Virus record (IMG/VR): IMGVR_UViG_3300050343_000144
Span: 1 to 58,676 of that record
Strand: one strand, 5' to 3'
DNA: 58,676 nucleotides
Source: a virus
Made by a program: the position numbers and the translations under genes. The notes beneath the pieces were generated by a model. That model was not told the origin of the DNA. It was given only the letters and a program-made list of their open reading frames with translations, and made no database searches. Positions 1 through 9,247 of the stretch are shown here, one piece after another (position 1 is the first letter of the stretch; each line of letters starts with the position of its first letter).

Positions 1-2
1 CC

Positions 3-3000
3 AAAGCTATTCAAAAAGGACTTAAAAAAGCTGGTTTAAAAACCACTGTTCCAGGTGGTATAGGTATGGGTTCTGTTTCATATATGTCTACTGTTGCTGG
101 AGAAGTTAATGATATTAAGAGTCAACTTATGGAGGCTGGTGTTCCTGAAGAAGAGGCTATGTCTAGAGCTATAATGTATGGTAATGGTAGAGCTAGCTTA
201 GATGGAATATTTTCAGGACTAGCAGGTGGAAACACAAAACTACTTGAAGCTACAAAGAGCTTTCCAAAAATACTAAAAGACTTAGCTTTAAAACCTAAAA
301 CAGTTGTTAGCAGTAAAGTGTTTCAGGATAAGGTAAAAGACTTAGTTAAAGAAAACGGTAAAGAACTTTTTATAGAAGAGTTACCAGTGCTTTTTACAGG
401 TAATATCCTAAATGGATTAGCTAATGATTCTGTAGGTAAACAAATTTTAAATGAATCTACATCAAACAGAGATATTGTTGAGACAGCTATACTAACTGTT
501 CTTGCTACAACTGGTGTAGGATCTAAAAGACTTTTATCTAATAATAAAAGAAAGGACTTAATAAGAGCTGCATCATTAAGTAGTAATATAGAAAAAGATA
601 TTGCGAACTTGGTTAACTCTGGTCAAATGTCTGTAGCTGATGCCAAGTCAGTTTACCAGGAAATATACAGTATGCAAACTGCTTTAAACCAAACACAAGG
701 TTCGGTTGTTATGAGTGGTAATCAAGAAGAAGCTGCTGCTCTTTTAAATCAAAGAAGAAAGTTGATGGATCAGCGAAGCAATTTAGAAGGTCCATTAAAA
801 GAAGATATAGATAAAAAGATTGAAGATGTTGACAAGCAAATAGAGATTTTAAAAGCAGAAGATACTGCTCAAGCTATAGAAGCTTCTGGAGGAGAAACAA
901 CTACAGATGTTAATGTAACTAAAGATGATGCTTTGGCTTCTTTGAAAGCTGAGAATGAGGTAAGGTTAAAAGCAAACCTACCTGCTATTATAGAGTCTGA
1001 AGAGAACATTTTAAAAGAACAAAATAAACTAATAAAAGAAAAACAAGATGCCATTCAAGAGTCAAAAACAGAGGAGCAAGTGCTATCAGATGATGGCGGA
1101 AGCAAAGAAACAGGGGAAACCGATAAAGTGGAACTGCAAGGAGTGGGAAAAGGAGACGCACGTCAAACTACCGTCACTGATGAGAAAACGCTAACTCCAG
1201 AGCAACAAGTAAAATCTGATGAGTTAAATAAAAAAAGAGACGAAAAGATAGATCAAGAGTCTCGTAGGTTTGTAGTTCCTGGAACAAAGATTCAGGTACA
1301 AATGAACGCAGATGGTACTGCTAATCCAGTGGCAGTAAAAGAAAATACAGATAAGCCAGTGAATAGATCTAGTCAGGCTAAGGCTAACAAAATGATATTA
1401 GAAAATGTTATTGATGTTAATGCTGGAGATAAATTAGATTTAGAAGGTGATACCAGCTTAACTGAAGAGCAATATTCTGAAGCTGTTGCCGACAGATCTA
1501 ACAATATAAAAGAGGTTGCTGAAACACTTGATGCTGAAAGAAAAAAGAGAAAGTCTAAAACAAAAGAAGAGAAGGAAAGATTAGTAGACCCTTTAGACAT
1601 AAAAGGAAAGATAGGGAAAATTACTGAAGCAGACTATGCTAAGTATGGTGACAGAAATAACATTACTTCAGCAATGAAAAGGTTCTGGTTTAAAAACAAA
1701 AATAAATTTGGGCAAAACCCAGTATCTGATTTAGATACAAGAGTTCAAGGGCTGGATGGGTATACTACTGAAAACGAAAGTCAATATATACAGGATGTTA
1801 TAGATTTTATAACTGCTAACCCTACTGGTAAATTAGATATTGAAACGGGTACTTCTCAGGTTGAAAAAGATTTGGAGGCTAAGTTTGAACAGTTAACAGG
1901 TTTAAAACCAACACCAACAAACATTAAAACTGTAAATAACATTGACCCTAACAGAGAGCCTATTAGTGAGACTCAAAAGAAAAGTAAAGATGTATTACAG
2001 AAAGAGGCTTCTGAACCTGGTGTATTTGGAAAGAAGAAAGGTCCTTCGCCAGATAAAATATTAGGTAAAAAGAAAACCTCTTCAGATAAAACAAAACAAG
2101 AGGGCGAGAATGTAAACAGAAAAAAGTTCTGGAAGAACTGGAATAAAGCGTACAGGGAGTCTAAAAAAGATCAGACCACTAGAAGAAAACAACTTTCAGA
2201 TGCTATCCAGGATTTATTAGAATCAAAAATTATATCAACAAAAAAAGCAAAGTCTTTAATTAAAAAGATTTCTGGTGTAAATCTTAATAATCCAAGATTA
2301 GTAAATCAAGTACTTGAGTATGTAACTAAAGTAAACATAGATGCTGTTAATGCTGAGAAGTTTGATAATGCTAAGAACTTAAATAAAAAAATAAAAAGAC
2401 TTTTAAAAAGTGATACGTTAGATGCTGAGGTTTCTATAGCTGCAAAGCAATTTAATAAGATTGATCCTAACTTAGTTGAGGATTTAGACTTGTATTTAGA
2501 AAATGCACAGAAAGTTATTAATGGTTTGACTAAAACAAAAACTGATAAAGAAGGTAATTTAATTTTTGCTGGAACTATAGATATAAAAGCATTAGACAAT
2601 TATACATCTAAGGTATTAAAGAATGAGGTTGATCTTATAAGAAAGGCAGAAGCACAGGCGTTTAGTGACTTAACAGGACTTGACTCTAGTGAGTTTACTA
2701 TTGATGAGATGAGATCTATTTTAGAAGAATCAGACTCAGAGAAATTAACCGAAGCTAATGAACAAATGGCTAATGACAAAGACGCTGTTATAACTAAAGG
2801 TGTTAAAAGAGCATTTGAAGCATATAAGGGAGCTATTAATGATATAATAAAAAATAGAATTGATCCTATTAGCGGTGAGCCTTTAGTTATAAGTAAGGCT
2901 GATCAGAAAGTTATAAAAGACTTTATGGAAGTTGATATTGACTTGATGACTACCGCTAAAGAAAAGCTAGAAGCTTTAGATGCTATGGTTAATTTTATTG

Positions 3001-5240
3001 TAAACCAAGGTACTGGTGGTGTAGTAGCTACAACTAAACGTAATGAAGGAATGAAGAACGTTATTGAGGCTAATAAAAAGTTAAAGCCAGCTAGGAAATT
3101 AAAGCTTTTTGGTTCTACAAAAGTTGCTGATTTTTGGTATAAAAAACTAGGCGCAACCCCTAGAATAATTGAAAATTTATTTAAAGGAACATCTACAGCT
3201 AGAGTTTTCAATAAGTTATCTGGTTTTGATGGATTTAGAAACGGAGTAGCAAAAGCTGAAAAACTATCTAACGATATTGCAGAGGCTTATGTAGATAAGT
3301 TTATAAAACCAACAAGTAGAAAGAATGCAATAAAAGGCACTACAAAAACACAACCCAACGGAACAGATTTCAATACAGCAGCTAATGATACTGAAAGAGG
3401 TATGTTTGCTTTTATGAGAAGAACTGTAGACGGAACTAAAGAGGAGCAGAAAAATGAATTTAAAAGACGTAAAGATTTAATTGAAGAAACTATTACAACT
3501 TTAAATGATTCAGGAGAAACAAAAAAATCTCAACTTATTAAAGAGTCTTTTGATAAAATACTTTCAGGGTCTAATAGTATACAAGACATTGAAGATAAAG
3601 TTGATCCTATAAATAAAGAGGCTGTTGAATGGATGACTGCTGAGTGGTCAAAAGTTAGACCTGAATTAGAAAATGTATCGTTAAACGTATATAACAAAGT
3701 TTTAGGTAAAGACATAAACTATACTCCAGACTCATTTAGTTCATTGAAGGACCAAGTAAGTAGTGTTGATCAAGAGATTGGTAGCCCTCAATTCCAAGGT
3801 ACATCTCAGAAAATTTACGATAAAGAATCAGGTGTTTTAATGGATATTGTCAGACCTAAAAAATTGCCAGCAGGAAGGGTTATAAATCTTGGTTTTGATT
3901 CTTCAAATATAAGTAACTTAAAAGATGCTTTAACTGATCTTGAAACAGCAGAAAGTATACAAATAATGAAAGGCTTTTTAGGTACTTCAAAAAATATGAA
4001 TCCTGCTTTTAAAACTTTAATTCCTGATGTTGATAATAGGAATCTTATTTTCAGTAAGTTTCAGAATTATGTAAATTCTAAAAGAGGAGCAAGCCAAAAA
4101 ATTGAAGATAAAGAGACTGTAAAGTTGCTTAATCAGATAGCTGGAATTGGTGTTTCTAGAGTTTTAGGTGGACCAACACAGTTTTTAAAGCAGTTAACTC
4201 CATTAGTAAACACAGCTACAAATTTAATGTTTGATCTTGGATCTGTAGGTAAAGGTATTTCTTTAATAACAAGTAACCCTGATGCTAGAATTTGGTTAAG
4301 TAAATCAGGTTATGAAATTGCTAATCGTGGGTTGCAGTCAATAACCAACTTAGAAGGAACTAACACAAGACTAGATAAAGCTGCTGAAGGAGGAAGAGAG
4401 AAACTTGGAAGAGCAATAATAGAAGCTAATAAATTTTATCTAGAAAAGTTTTTAGTTAATCCAGATAGGTTTGCGGCTCAAGCTTCCTGGATAGCATACT
4501 ATATGAATGACTTAAAAAAACAAGGTATAGATCCTTCTAATATAGATTGGTCGAATCATAAGGTAAATAAACAAGCTGGTGCTTTTGCAGAGCAACAAGT
4601 TGGAAGACAACAAAATGTTTCTGACACAGACTTGCAGGGTGATTTATTTAACAGTAAAAACGCTACATCACAGGTTGCTCGTAAAATATTTTTTCCATTC
4701 GCCAATTTTTTATTAAATCAAAAGACAAGAATGTATACTGATTTCAATATAGCACTTAGTAAAACAGCTACAAAAGATGATAAAAGAAATGCGTATCGTT
4801 CTTTGGCTGGTCTTGGAGTAGAGACGGCTATGTTTAATTTACTTGGATTAGCTGTTACTCAAGGATTAGCTGCTATATCTCAAGGATTAACTGGAGATGA
4901 TGATGAAGAAGATAAAAGAAAATCTTTTGAAAACAGAGTTAAAGGTAGAGCTGGTAACGTAGTTAAAGATATTTTATCACCTATACCCCCATTAGATGAC
5001 TTAACTTTAATGATGGTTAATAAGGTTATAAAAACTGCAAGTGACGGAGATGATCCTTTTCAATTTTTTGCAAAAGATAAAAAAACATTTATAGAGCAGG
5101 CAGGTGTTTTAGGTATACCATTTGGAACTGCTGGTGAGTTATTTGAGATGATAGGTATGGGATCTACTGGAACTTACACGGATAATTATGGTAAAGAAAG
5201 AGAAATTAGATCCATCATTAAAAGGGGCAATGACTCTTAA
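3..5240 (+). CDS. Large virion / DNA-ejection protein (5' end outside window)
   Basis: The frame is open to the left edge, so the true start lies outside the window; an internal ATG is at 66. At least 1745 residues are visible. The first two thirds are lysine- and glutamate-rich, with long predicted helices and low-complexity stretches. The last 350 residues are more ordered: an FFPFANFLLNQKTRMYTDF motif, then a hydrophobic alanine/glycine segment followed by a GDDDEED acidic patch. Giant helical proteins at the end of the structural block are usually internal virion (T7 gp16-like) or polyvalent ejection proteins, and this position, next to the gp14-like gene at the other edge, fits. No lytic transglycosylase or protease motif is visible in this part. 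Function is inferred from size, composition and order only. Confidence 0.6.
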   Translation, partial: KAIQKGLKKAGLKTTVPGGIGMGSVSYMSTVAGEVNDIKSQLMEAGVPEEEAMSRAIMYGNGRASLDGIFSGLAGGNTKLLEATKSFPKILKDLALKPKTVVSSKVFQDKVKDLVKENGKELFIEELPVLFTGNILNGLANDSVGKQILNESTSNRDIVETAILTVLATTGVGSKRLLSNNKRKDLIRAASLSSNIEKDIANLVNSGQMSVADAKSVYQEIYSMQTALNQTQGSVVMSGNQEEAAALLNQRRKLMDQRSNLEGPLKEDIDKKIEDVDKQIEILKAEDTAQAIEASGGETTTDVNVTKDDALASLKAENEVRLKANLPAIIESEENILKEQNKLIKEKQDAIQESKTEEQVLSDDGGSKETGETDKVELQGVGKGDARQTTVTDEKTLTPEQQVKSDELNKKRDEKIDQESRRFVVPGTKIQVQMNADGTANPVAVKENTDKPVNRSSQAKANKMILENVIDVNAGDKLDLEGDTSLTEEQYSEAVADRSNNIKEVAETLDAERKKRKSKTKEEKERLVDPLDIKGKIGKITEADYAKYGDRNNITSAMKRFWFKNKNKFGQNPVSDLDTRVQGLDGYTTENESQYIQDVIDFITANPTGKLDIETGTSQVEKDLEAKFEQLTGLKPTPTNIKTVNNIDPNREPISETQKKSKDVLQKEASEPGVFGKKKGPSPDKILGKKKTSSDKTKQEGENVNRKKFWKNWNKAYRESKKDQTTRRKQLSDAIQDLLESKIISTKKAKSLIKKISGVNLNNPRLVNQVLEYVTKVNIDAVNAEKFDNAKNLNKKIKRLLKSDTLDAEVSIAAKQFNKIDPNLVEDLDLYLENAQKVINGLTKTKTDKEGNLIFAGTIDIKALDNYTSKVLKNEVDLIRKAEAQAFSDLTGLDSSEFTIDEMRSILEESDSEKLTEANEQMANDKDAVITKGVKRAFEAYKGAINDIIKNRIDPISGEPLVISKADQKVIKDFMEVDIDLMTTAKEKLEALDAMVNFIVNQGTGGVVATTKRNEGMKNVIEANKKLKPARKLKLFGSTKVADFWYKKLGATPRIIENLFKGTSTARVFNKLSGFDGFRNGVAKAEKLSNDIAEAYVDKFIKPTSRKNAIKGTTKTQPNGTDFNTAANDTERGMFAFMRRTVDGTKEEQKNEFKRRKDLIEETITTLNDSGETKKSQLIKESFDKILSGSNSIQDIEDKVDPINKEAVEWMTAEWSKVRPELENVSLNVYNKVLGKDINYTPDSFSSLKDQVSSVDQEIGSPQFQGTSQKIYDKESGVLMDIVRPKKLPAGRVINLGFDSSNISNLKDALTDLETAESIQIMKGFLGTSKNMNPAFKTLIPDVDNRNLIFSKFQNYVNSKRGASQKIEDKETVKLLNQIAGIGVSRVLGGPTQFLKQLTPLVNTATNLMFDLGSVGKGISLITSNPDARIWLSKSGYEIANRGLQSITNLEGTNTRLDKAAEGGREKLGRAIIEANKFYLEKFLVNPDRFAAQASWIAYYMNDLKKQGIDPSNIDWSNHKVNKQAGAFAEQQVGRQQNVSDTDLQGDLFNSKNATSQVARKIFFPFANFLLNQKTRMYTDFNIALSKTATKDDKRNAYRSLAGLGVETAMFNLLGLAVTQGLAAISQGLTGDDDEEDKRKSFENRVKGRAGNVVKDILSPIPPLDDLTLMMVNKVIKTASDGDDPFQFFAKDKKTFIEQAGVLGIPFGTAGELFEMIGMGSTGTYTDNYGKEREIRSIIKRGNDS

Positions 5241-5466
5241 TGGTTTAGCCTATCTTCTATATAGTCTCGGTATTCTTCCTTCTGAAGCAGGTTCTATTAT
5301 TAAGTATAATGTAAAGTCCTATAAGAAAAGTGGAAAGAAAAGTAAAGGCGGTTCAGGAATTCCTATAAAAAGAAAAACAAAGCCGAAAAAGAAAACTAAA
5401 AAGAGAAGATCTAGTGGTGGACCATTGTTAGGTGGTAAAAAGAAATCAGGAGGGGGTTTATTTTGA
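5230..5466 (+). CDS. Small lysine-rich basic protein
   Basis: A 78-residue protein with a short hydrophobic N-terminal part (MTLNGLAYLLYSLGILPSEA) and a very basic, glycine-rich C-terminal half (runs of KKSGKK, KPKKKTKKRR). I chose the ATG at 5230: it overlaps the stop of the large virion gene by 11 bases and has AAAAGG just before it. A longer frame from 5188 would overlap by 53 bases with no ribosome site. The basic tail suggests nucleic-acid contact in the virion, but no family is recognised. It ends convergently with the HNH gene, overlapping by 9 bases, and closes the late rightward block. Confidence 0.55.
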   Translation: MTLNGLAYLLYSLGILPSEAGSIIKYNVKSYKKSGKKSKGGSGIPIKRKTKPKKKTKKRRSSGGPLLGGKKKSGGGLF

Positions 5467-5841
5467 TGAATGAATCTCAGCGTGACACCTGGAACAAACA
5501 ACAATACATTTTTCTATTTCTTTCTTAATGGTTTCAAGTCCTTTTCCTTGAGCAATACCATTGCTGACTGAAAAACTTTTATCATTATTTTTATGATGAA
5601 ATTCCAATGCTCTGCTACGAAAACTTTTGTTTGTTTTTTTTGAATACCCACAAACACTACAAGCGAGTTTCTCTTTATATTCCCTCAACCATATTCTTTT
5701 GTTACGCCTTCTTTGTTTTTTAACAACAAGAATGCATTTTTTGCATTCGGTTCTAAAATACTTGCCGTCCTTGTTAAATTCTGTTAATGGTTTGGAAACT
5801 TTACATTGTTTACACACTCTAACTGATTCATTAGAACTCAT
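5458..5841 (-). CDS. HNH endonuclease with zinc-finger N-terminus
   Basis: 127 residues. An N-terminal CxxC pair (C10, C13) with C33 and C36 looks like a zinc ribbon. A second pair, C61/C64, together with C116/C119 should hold the structural zinc of the HNH fold. The catalytic part is the FHHKNND motif (H82, H83, N85, N86) and the C-terminal CSRCHAEIH (H120, H124). HNH enzymes of this type nick or cut double-stranded DNA and in phages are often free-standing homing endonucleases. It is the last gene of the leftward block and meets the late block tail to tail. The zinc and HNH residues are seen directly; a homing role is inference. Confidence 0.8.
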   Translation of the reverse strand: MSSNESVRVCKQCKVSKPLTEFNKDGKYFRTECKKCILVVKKQRRRNKRIWLREYKEKLACSVCGYSKKTNKSFRSRALEFHHKNNDKSFSVSNGIAQGKGLETIKKEIEKCIVVCSRCHAEIHSSK

Positions 5842-6019
5842 CTTCAGTTAGTTTTTGAGTATCCTTCAGTACGGATATAAGCTCTTTTATGTTTGAGTTT
5901 AATGATTCATTATCCTCATCCATAAGAGATTCGTAAATTTGGTCAGTTAATTCATTAATATTTGACATTAACATATTAATGTAATTTATTGCATTCTGAC
6001 TGTTTTTATTTAGTGGCAT
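5831..6019 (-). CDS. Small hypothetical protein, helical
   Basis: 62 residues, acidic and asparagine-rich, predicted almost wholly helical, with no cysteine or membrane segment. It overlaps the HNH start by 11 bases, so the two are probably translated together. No family recognised. Confidence 0.5.
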   Translation of the reverse strand: MPLNKNSQNAINYINMLMSNINELTDQIYESLMDEDNESLNSNIKELISVLKDTQKLTEDEF

Positions 6020-6078
6020 TTTTTACAGGTTCTCTCAATCTACAAAAAATTTTAATTTTCTAAATAAAAAGTTATTAA

Positions 6079-6309
6079 CTAGTCGAGGGCTGTAATTAAG
6101 CTTTTTCCTATTTTTTTATCAATTTTAGTAATAGCTCTGTAAATTATTTTAGACTTTCTTTTAGTTTCTTCAACCTCTTTTTTAGTTGAGTCTTTACCTA
6201 GATTTGTATACATATAACAATCTATCCTGAATAGTTCATCTATTTTTTTATCGTCAGACCAAGAACTAAACTCAATAATTTTTTCTAAATCTTTAAATGT
6301 ATATTCCAT
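6079..6309 (-). CDS. Hypothetical protein
   Basis: 76 residues, charged (many K, E, D), mostly helical by composition. Its start overlaps the end of the DnaA-IV-like gene by 17 bases, so it belongs to the leftward replication operon. No motif recognised. Confidence 0.5.
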   Translation of the reverse strand: MEYTFKDLEKIIEFSSWSDDKKIDELFRIDCYMYTNLGKDSTKKEVEETKRKSKIIYRAITKIDKKIGKSLITALD

Positions 6310-6739
6310 TTTTCTCTTTTTTTAATGTTAATAACTCTTTTTCTAATCTTTCTATTTTTTCTAATAACAATTGTTTTTCTGTCTTTAAATTTAAAACCCT
6401 GTCACTCACACGATTAAACAAACTTGCTATGTCTGGATCTGATTTAATTAAAAAATCAACATCTCTTAGGCTATGTAATATTGTTGCGTGGTTTCTATTT
6501 CCACATAGCTTACCTATTTTATCTAAACTTAAATAGTGATAGTTTCGTAGTATGTGATAAAATATTCTTCTAGCATCAACATAGCTTCGTTTTCTACTAT
6601 TTTTCAAAATATTATCTATTCCGCTTTCGTCCTGGATAATTTTTTTAATAGTATCAATAGTGGTTTTAACTTCTTTTTTAGGTTCAGGGACAACATAATA
6701 TCCAAGAACAAAGTTATAGTTTATTTCAGTATATTTCAT
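6293..6739 (-). CDS. DnaA domain IV-like DNA-binding protein
   Basis: 148 residues. Residues about 52-106 look like the C-terminal DNA-binding domain of the initiator DnaA: a helical DARRIFYHILRNYHYLSL segment followed by the signature-like GNRNHATILHSLRDV (residues 80-94), matching the family pattern G-x-R-[DN]-H-[SAT]-T-[VI]-x-H. The AAA+ ATPase part of DnaA is absent. Residues 112-142 form a leucine/lysine/glutamate coiled coil that may dimerise it. Such phage proteins may bind DnaA-box-like sites at the phage origin or act as regulators. It overlaps the VRR-NUC gene by 4 bases (ATGA). Domain call good; role inferred. Confidence 0.75.
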   Translation of the reverse strand: MKYTEINYNFVLGYYVVPEPKKEVKTTIDTIKKIIQDESGIDNILKNSRKRSYVDARRIFYHILRNYHYLSLDKIGKLCGNRNHATILHSLRDVDFLIKSDPDIASLFNRVSDRVLNLKTEKQLLLEKIERLEKELLTLKKEKNGIYI

Positions 6740-6975
6740 CCTTTATATATTTCGGTTATTACACCGTGCTTTTCTAATTCTTTTAATCTATATTTTTGTA
6801 TTACAGAAAGAACTCCATTAGGTTTTTTAATTTCAGAAAACAAAACCTTGCAGTTAGGTGGTATAGCTACAAGATCAGGTATACCATTTTTATTTGTTTT
6901 TATAAGCTTGATAACGTAATATCCCTCAGCCTCTAACTGCTTGATTCTTTTTGCTTGTATTTGTTGTTCTGTCAT
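6736..6975 (-). CDS. VRR-NUC domain nuclease
   Basis: 79 residues, the usual length of a single-domain VRR-NUC protein. The PD-(D/E)xK core is visible as GIPD (D34), SEIK (E48, K50) and a conserved Q60 in the following helix with RLKELEKHG. These virus-type replication-repair nucleases resolve branched DNA and are usually encoded near a helicase, as here (SF2 helicase about 100 bases upstream). Start and stop overlap neighbours: TAATG with the small membrane protein, ATGA with the DnaA-IV-like gene. Confidence 0.85.
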   Translation of the reverse strand: MTEQQIQAKRIKQLEAEGYYVIKLIKTNKNGIPDLVAIPPNCKVLFSEIKKPNGVLSVIQKYRLKELEKHGVITEIYKG

Positions 6976-7070
6976 TACTCCCAGTCTTCAGGAAATATTA
7001 TTTTAGCTATTGCTTTTCCTACTACCATTACTGCCCAGGCTACTATTAGCCAACCAATTGCGTTTATCAT
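6975..7070 (-). CDS. 31-residue single-pass membrane peptide
   Basis: A small frame of 31 residues: MINAIGWLIVAWAVMVVGK, then a short polar end. One hydrophobic stretch (residues about 4-17) could span a membrane. Its TAA overlaps the ATG of the VRR-NUC gene (TAATG), and it starts just after the helicase stop region, so it fills the operon gap exactly. That fit is the main support. Function unknown. Confidence 0.5.
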   Translation of the reverse strand: MINAIGWLIVAWAVMVVGKAIAKIIFPEDWE

Positions 7071-7075
7071 TGTAT

Positions 7076-8311
7076 TTAATTTAAAGTTAATAAATCTCTT
7101 TTAAAATGTTTTAAAGTGTAATCCTTTTTTTTGCTTACTGCTTTATAAATATCTGGTTCGATTCCTCCTTTTGTAAAAACCCAAACAACTTTATTTTCTA
7201 ATCTATTTTTAGTTGTCATCCTGTCTCTTGATTGCCAATAGCTTGTAGCACTAAAATCTATATTGTAGTATAATAGTATATCAGCTTTTTTTAAACTTAT
7301 TCCCTCTCTACCAGAAACAATTTGTAATGCTATAGATTTATCTGTACTATCAAATGTTTCAAGATCAGTACATATATTGTCACCATACACTTTTTTTATA
7401 GCATTAAGTTCTTCTTTGAACTTATAAAATATTCCTATTTTTTGAGTACAAAAATTATCATAGATAAACTGAGCCTTAAATGTATCTAACACCATAGACT
7501 TACCGCTTTCAAACTTAACAGTTCCACTATACATTTGATGTAGTTTTTGCATTAGCTTTACCCCAGTGTCAGCAAGTATAACATCTTCCTTGCCTTCAAT
7601 AACTAAATCTTTTTTTAGTTTACTGCAAAGATTCATAATCATATCAGGTGCATCAACATAAATTATATCTTCATTTATTTTTGATTTGAATCCTGCTTCT
7701 CTTTGCGTATATGATATAGTAAACGGCTTCATTTTATCAAGAATTTCTTGTTTACCTAAAGAGTAATCATTTACCATAAAAGATCCTATTCGCTTCTGCT
7801 TAACTAAAACATAGTCTTTAGAAAACTTATAGAAATTAGAATACTTTCTGAACGGATTGTTTTTTAATCCATATACCTGGTGGTACATTTGACTAAATGA
7901 TTCTGGAGTAGGAGTTCCAGATAAAAATATTACATAAGGATTGTTATTTATTATTAACTGCTTAACTTGTTTTGCTCTTTTACTTGGTTTTGGAAATGCA
8001 CCCATACTGTGTGACTCGTCACAAACTATAGCGTCCCAACCACGTTCATCGATCTTATGTAGTGATTCATAGTTTATTACAAGCAGTTCATAGGTTGGTT
8101 TTAACATTTTAAAATCCTCGTAAATACTGCCTATTGCTTTTTTCTTAGTAATAAATAATACTTTGTTTATGTTTTTTATCTTGTCCAGGACACCTAGTGA
8201 TGTAAGTGTTTTACCTGTTCTAACCTCCATAGATAAGTATATAAATTTTCTTATATCTATTATCTCTAAAGCCTTGTCAATAATTCGTTTCTGGTATTCT
8301 CTAAATTCCAT
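7076..8311 (-). CDS. Superfamily 2 DNA helicase (SNF2/DEAD-like)
   Basis: 411 residues with the SF2 motifs in order: motif Q-like FREYQ near residue 3; Walker A MEVRTGKT (28-35); motif Ia region with the KVLFITKK strand; motif II DESH (98-101); motif III SGTPTP (131-136); motif V-like GREGISL and motif VI-like QSRDRMTTKNR near the C-terminus. The short two-lobe form is typical of phage helicases. It probably unwinds or remodels DNA during replication or recombination, with the VRR-NUC protein downstream and the nuclease-like protein upstream (11-base overlap) as likely partners. Confidence 0.88.
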   Translation of the reverse strand: MEFREYQKRIIDKALEIIDIRKFIYLSMEVRTGKTLTSLGVLDKIKNINKVLFITKKKAIGSIYEDFKMLKPTYELLVINYESLHKIDERGWDAIVCDESHSMGAFPKPSKRAKQVKQLIINNNPYVIFLSGTPTPESFSQMYHQVYGLKNNPFRKYSNFYKFSKDYVLVKQKRIGSFMVNDYSLGKQEILDKMKPFTISYTQREAGFKSKINEDIIYVDAPDMIMNLCSKLKKDLVIEGKEDVILADTGVKLMQKLHQMYSGTVKFESGKSMVLDTFKAQFIYDNFCTQKIGIFYKFKEELNAIKKVYGDNICTDLETFDSTDKSIALQIVSGREGISLKKADILLYYNIDFSATSYWQSRDRMTTKNRLENKVVWVFTKGGIEPDIYKAVSKKKDYTLKHFKRDLLTLN

Positions 8312-8735
8312 AGTTTAAAATTTTTACTGATGCCCATTGTTTTGGCAGTAAATAAACCTCCTTATTTATTTTTGGAGACTCAGCAAAATAAGTTGTTGGG
8401 GGACAGTTCATATCTTCTGTAGTCAATACATTCATATCTATATCGTTTAACCAGAAAATATAAATTCCTGTTGGATCTTGAACCAAATAAAACTTATGCT
8501 CGTATTTTGGAAACGATGTTTCCATAAGCCATTGATATTTTTTTTTCTCCAACATCATATCTTCGTAATGCGTTGTTCTGAATTTCATTTCCATAATACA
8601 ACCATTACCTTTCCTGGTGTAACCTATAGCATCATAGTGTTCGTAGTCCATACCTGCGTGAGATAAATTCCAATCATAGATTTCGTTGAGAAAATTTATA
8701 ACGGCTATTTCTTTTTTATGAATCTTGTCAATCAT
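8301..8735 (-). CDS. Possible PD-(D/E)xK nuclease-like protein
   Basis: 144 residues. An EHYDAIGY...CIMEMKFR arrangement (D35, E49, K51) has the spacing of a PD-(D/E)xK active site, with an early helix that could supply the first acidic residue. The C-terminal half, rich in Y, F and W, is unassigned. It overlaps the SF2 helicase start by 11 bases, and helicase-nuclease pairs are common. The fold call rests on this single motif and is tentative. Confidence 0.55.
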   Translation of the reverse strand: MIDKIHKKEIAVINFLNEIYDWNLSHAGMDYEHYDAIGYTRKGNGCIMEMKFRTTHYEDMMLEKKKYQWLMETSFPKYEHKFYLVQDPTGIYIFWLNDIDMNVLTTEDMNCPPTTYFAESPKINKEVYLLPKQWASVKILNYGI

Positions 8736-8994
8736 CTAAATTGTTTTTTATTTTTAATAATACAGCACACCTTTCGTACTCTTCTGTTTCTTCAAAATAT
8801 GCTATCAAAATATCTATAGATGATTTTTTAACTTTCGAACTTATGTCGTGAATAAAAAATTCTACATCTGTAATTACTATGTCTTCAATCTTAATGTCAT
8901 TTACAATAACATCGTATGAATTCAACATAGCCCAGTGTAATTCTTCATCATCATATTCATCAAAAACACCCTCAAAAGGGTCATATTTATCCAT
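8728..8994 (-). CDS. Acidic hypothetical protein
   Basis: 88 residues, strongly acidic (DEYDDEE near the N-terminus). It overlaps the neighbouring genes by 8 bases on each side. No family recognised. Confidence 0.5.
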   Translation of the reverse strand: MDKYDPFEGVFDEYDDEELHWAMLNSYDVIVNDIKIEDIVITDVEFFIHDISSKVKKSSIDILIAYFEETEEYERCAVLLKIKNNLDD

Positions 8995-9247
8995 AGGTTT
9001 CTCGGAGGTATTTGTAAACTTCAGGCAATTTGTCCATTGCTTTTTTCTGAGTTTTATATTCTATTTTTCCTAAATGTTCTTTACTGTATAATGTAATACT
9101 TTTTTTAGCATCATAAAATTTATCTTTACCATTTGTAGATATACCTCCTTTTCTAATTGCTATTTTAAAGTACATTGTATTTATTGGCTTTACATAAACT
9201 TGCCAATCGTTATCAATACACCATTTAAAATCAGAAATCCAACTCAT
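8987..9247 (-). CDS. Hypothetical protein
   Basis: 86 residues, lysine- and aromatic-rich, with a predicted strand-rich first half. Its start overlaps the primase-helicase stop by 17 bases, so it is part of the same operon. No family recognised. Confidence 0.5.
   Translation of the reverse strand: MSWISDFKWCIDNDWQVYVKPINTMYFKIAIRKGGISTNGKDKFYDAKKSITLYSKEHLGKIEYKTQKKAMDKLPEVYKYLRETYG

Noticed and set aside
5188-5229. Longer start for the basic protein at 5230
   Set aside because: It would overlap the upstream gene by 53 bases and has no ribosome-binding sequence, whereas the ATG at 5230 is preceded by AAAAGG.
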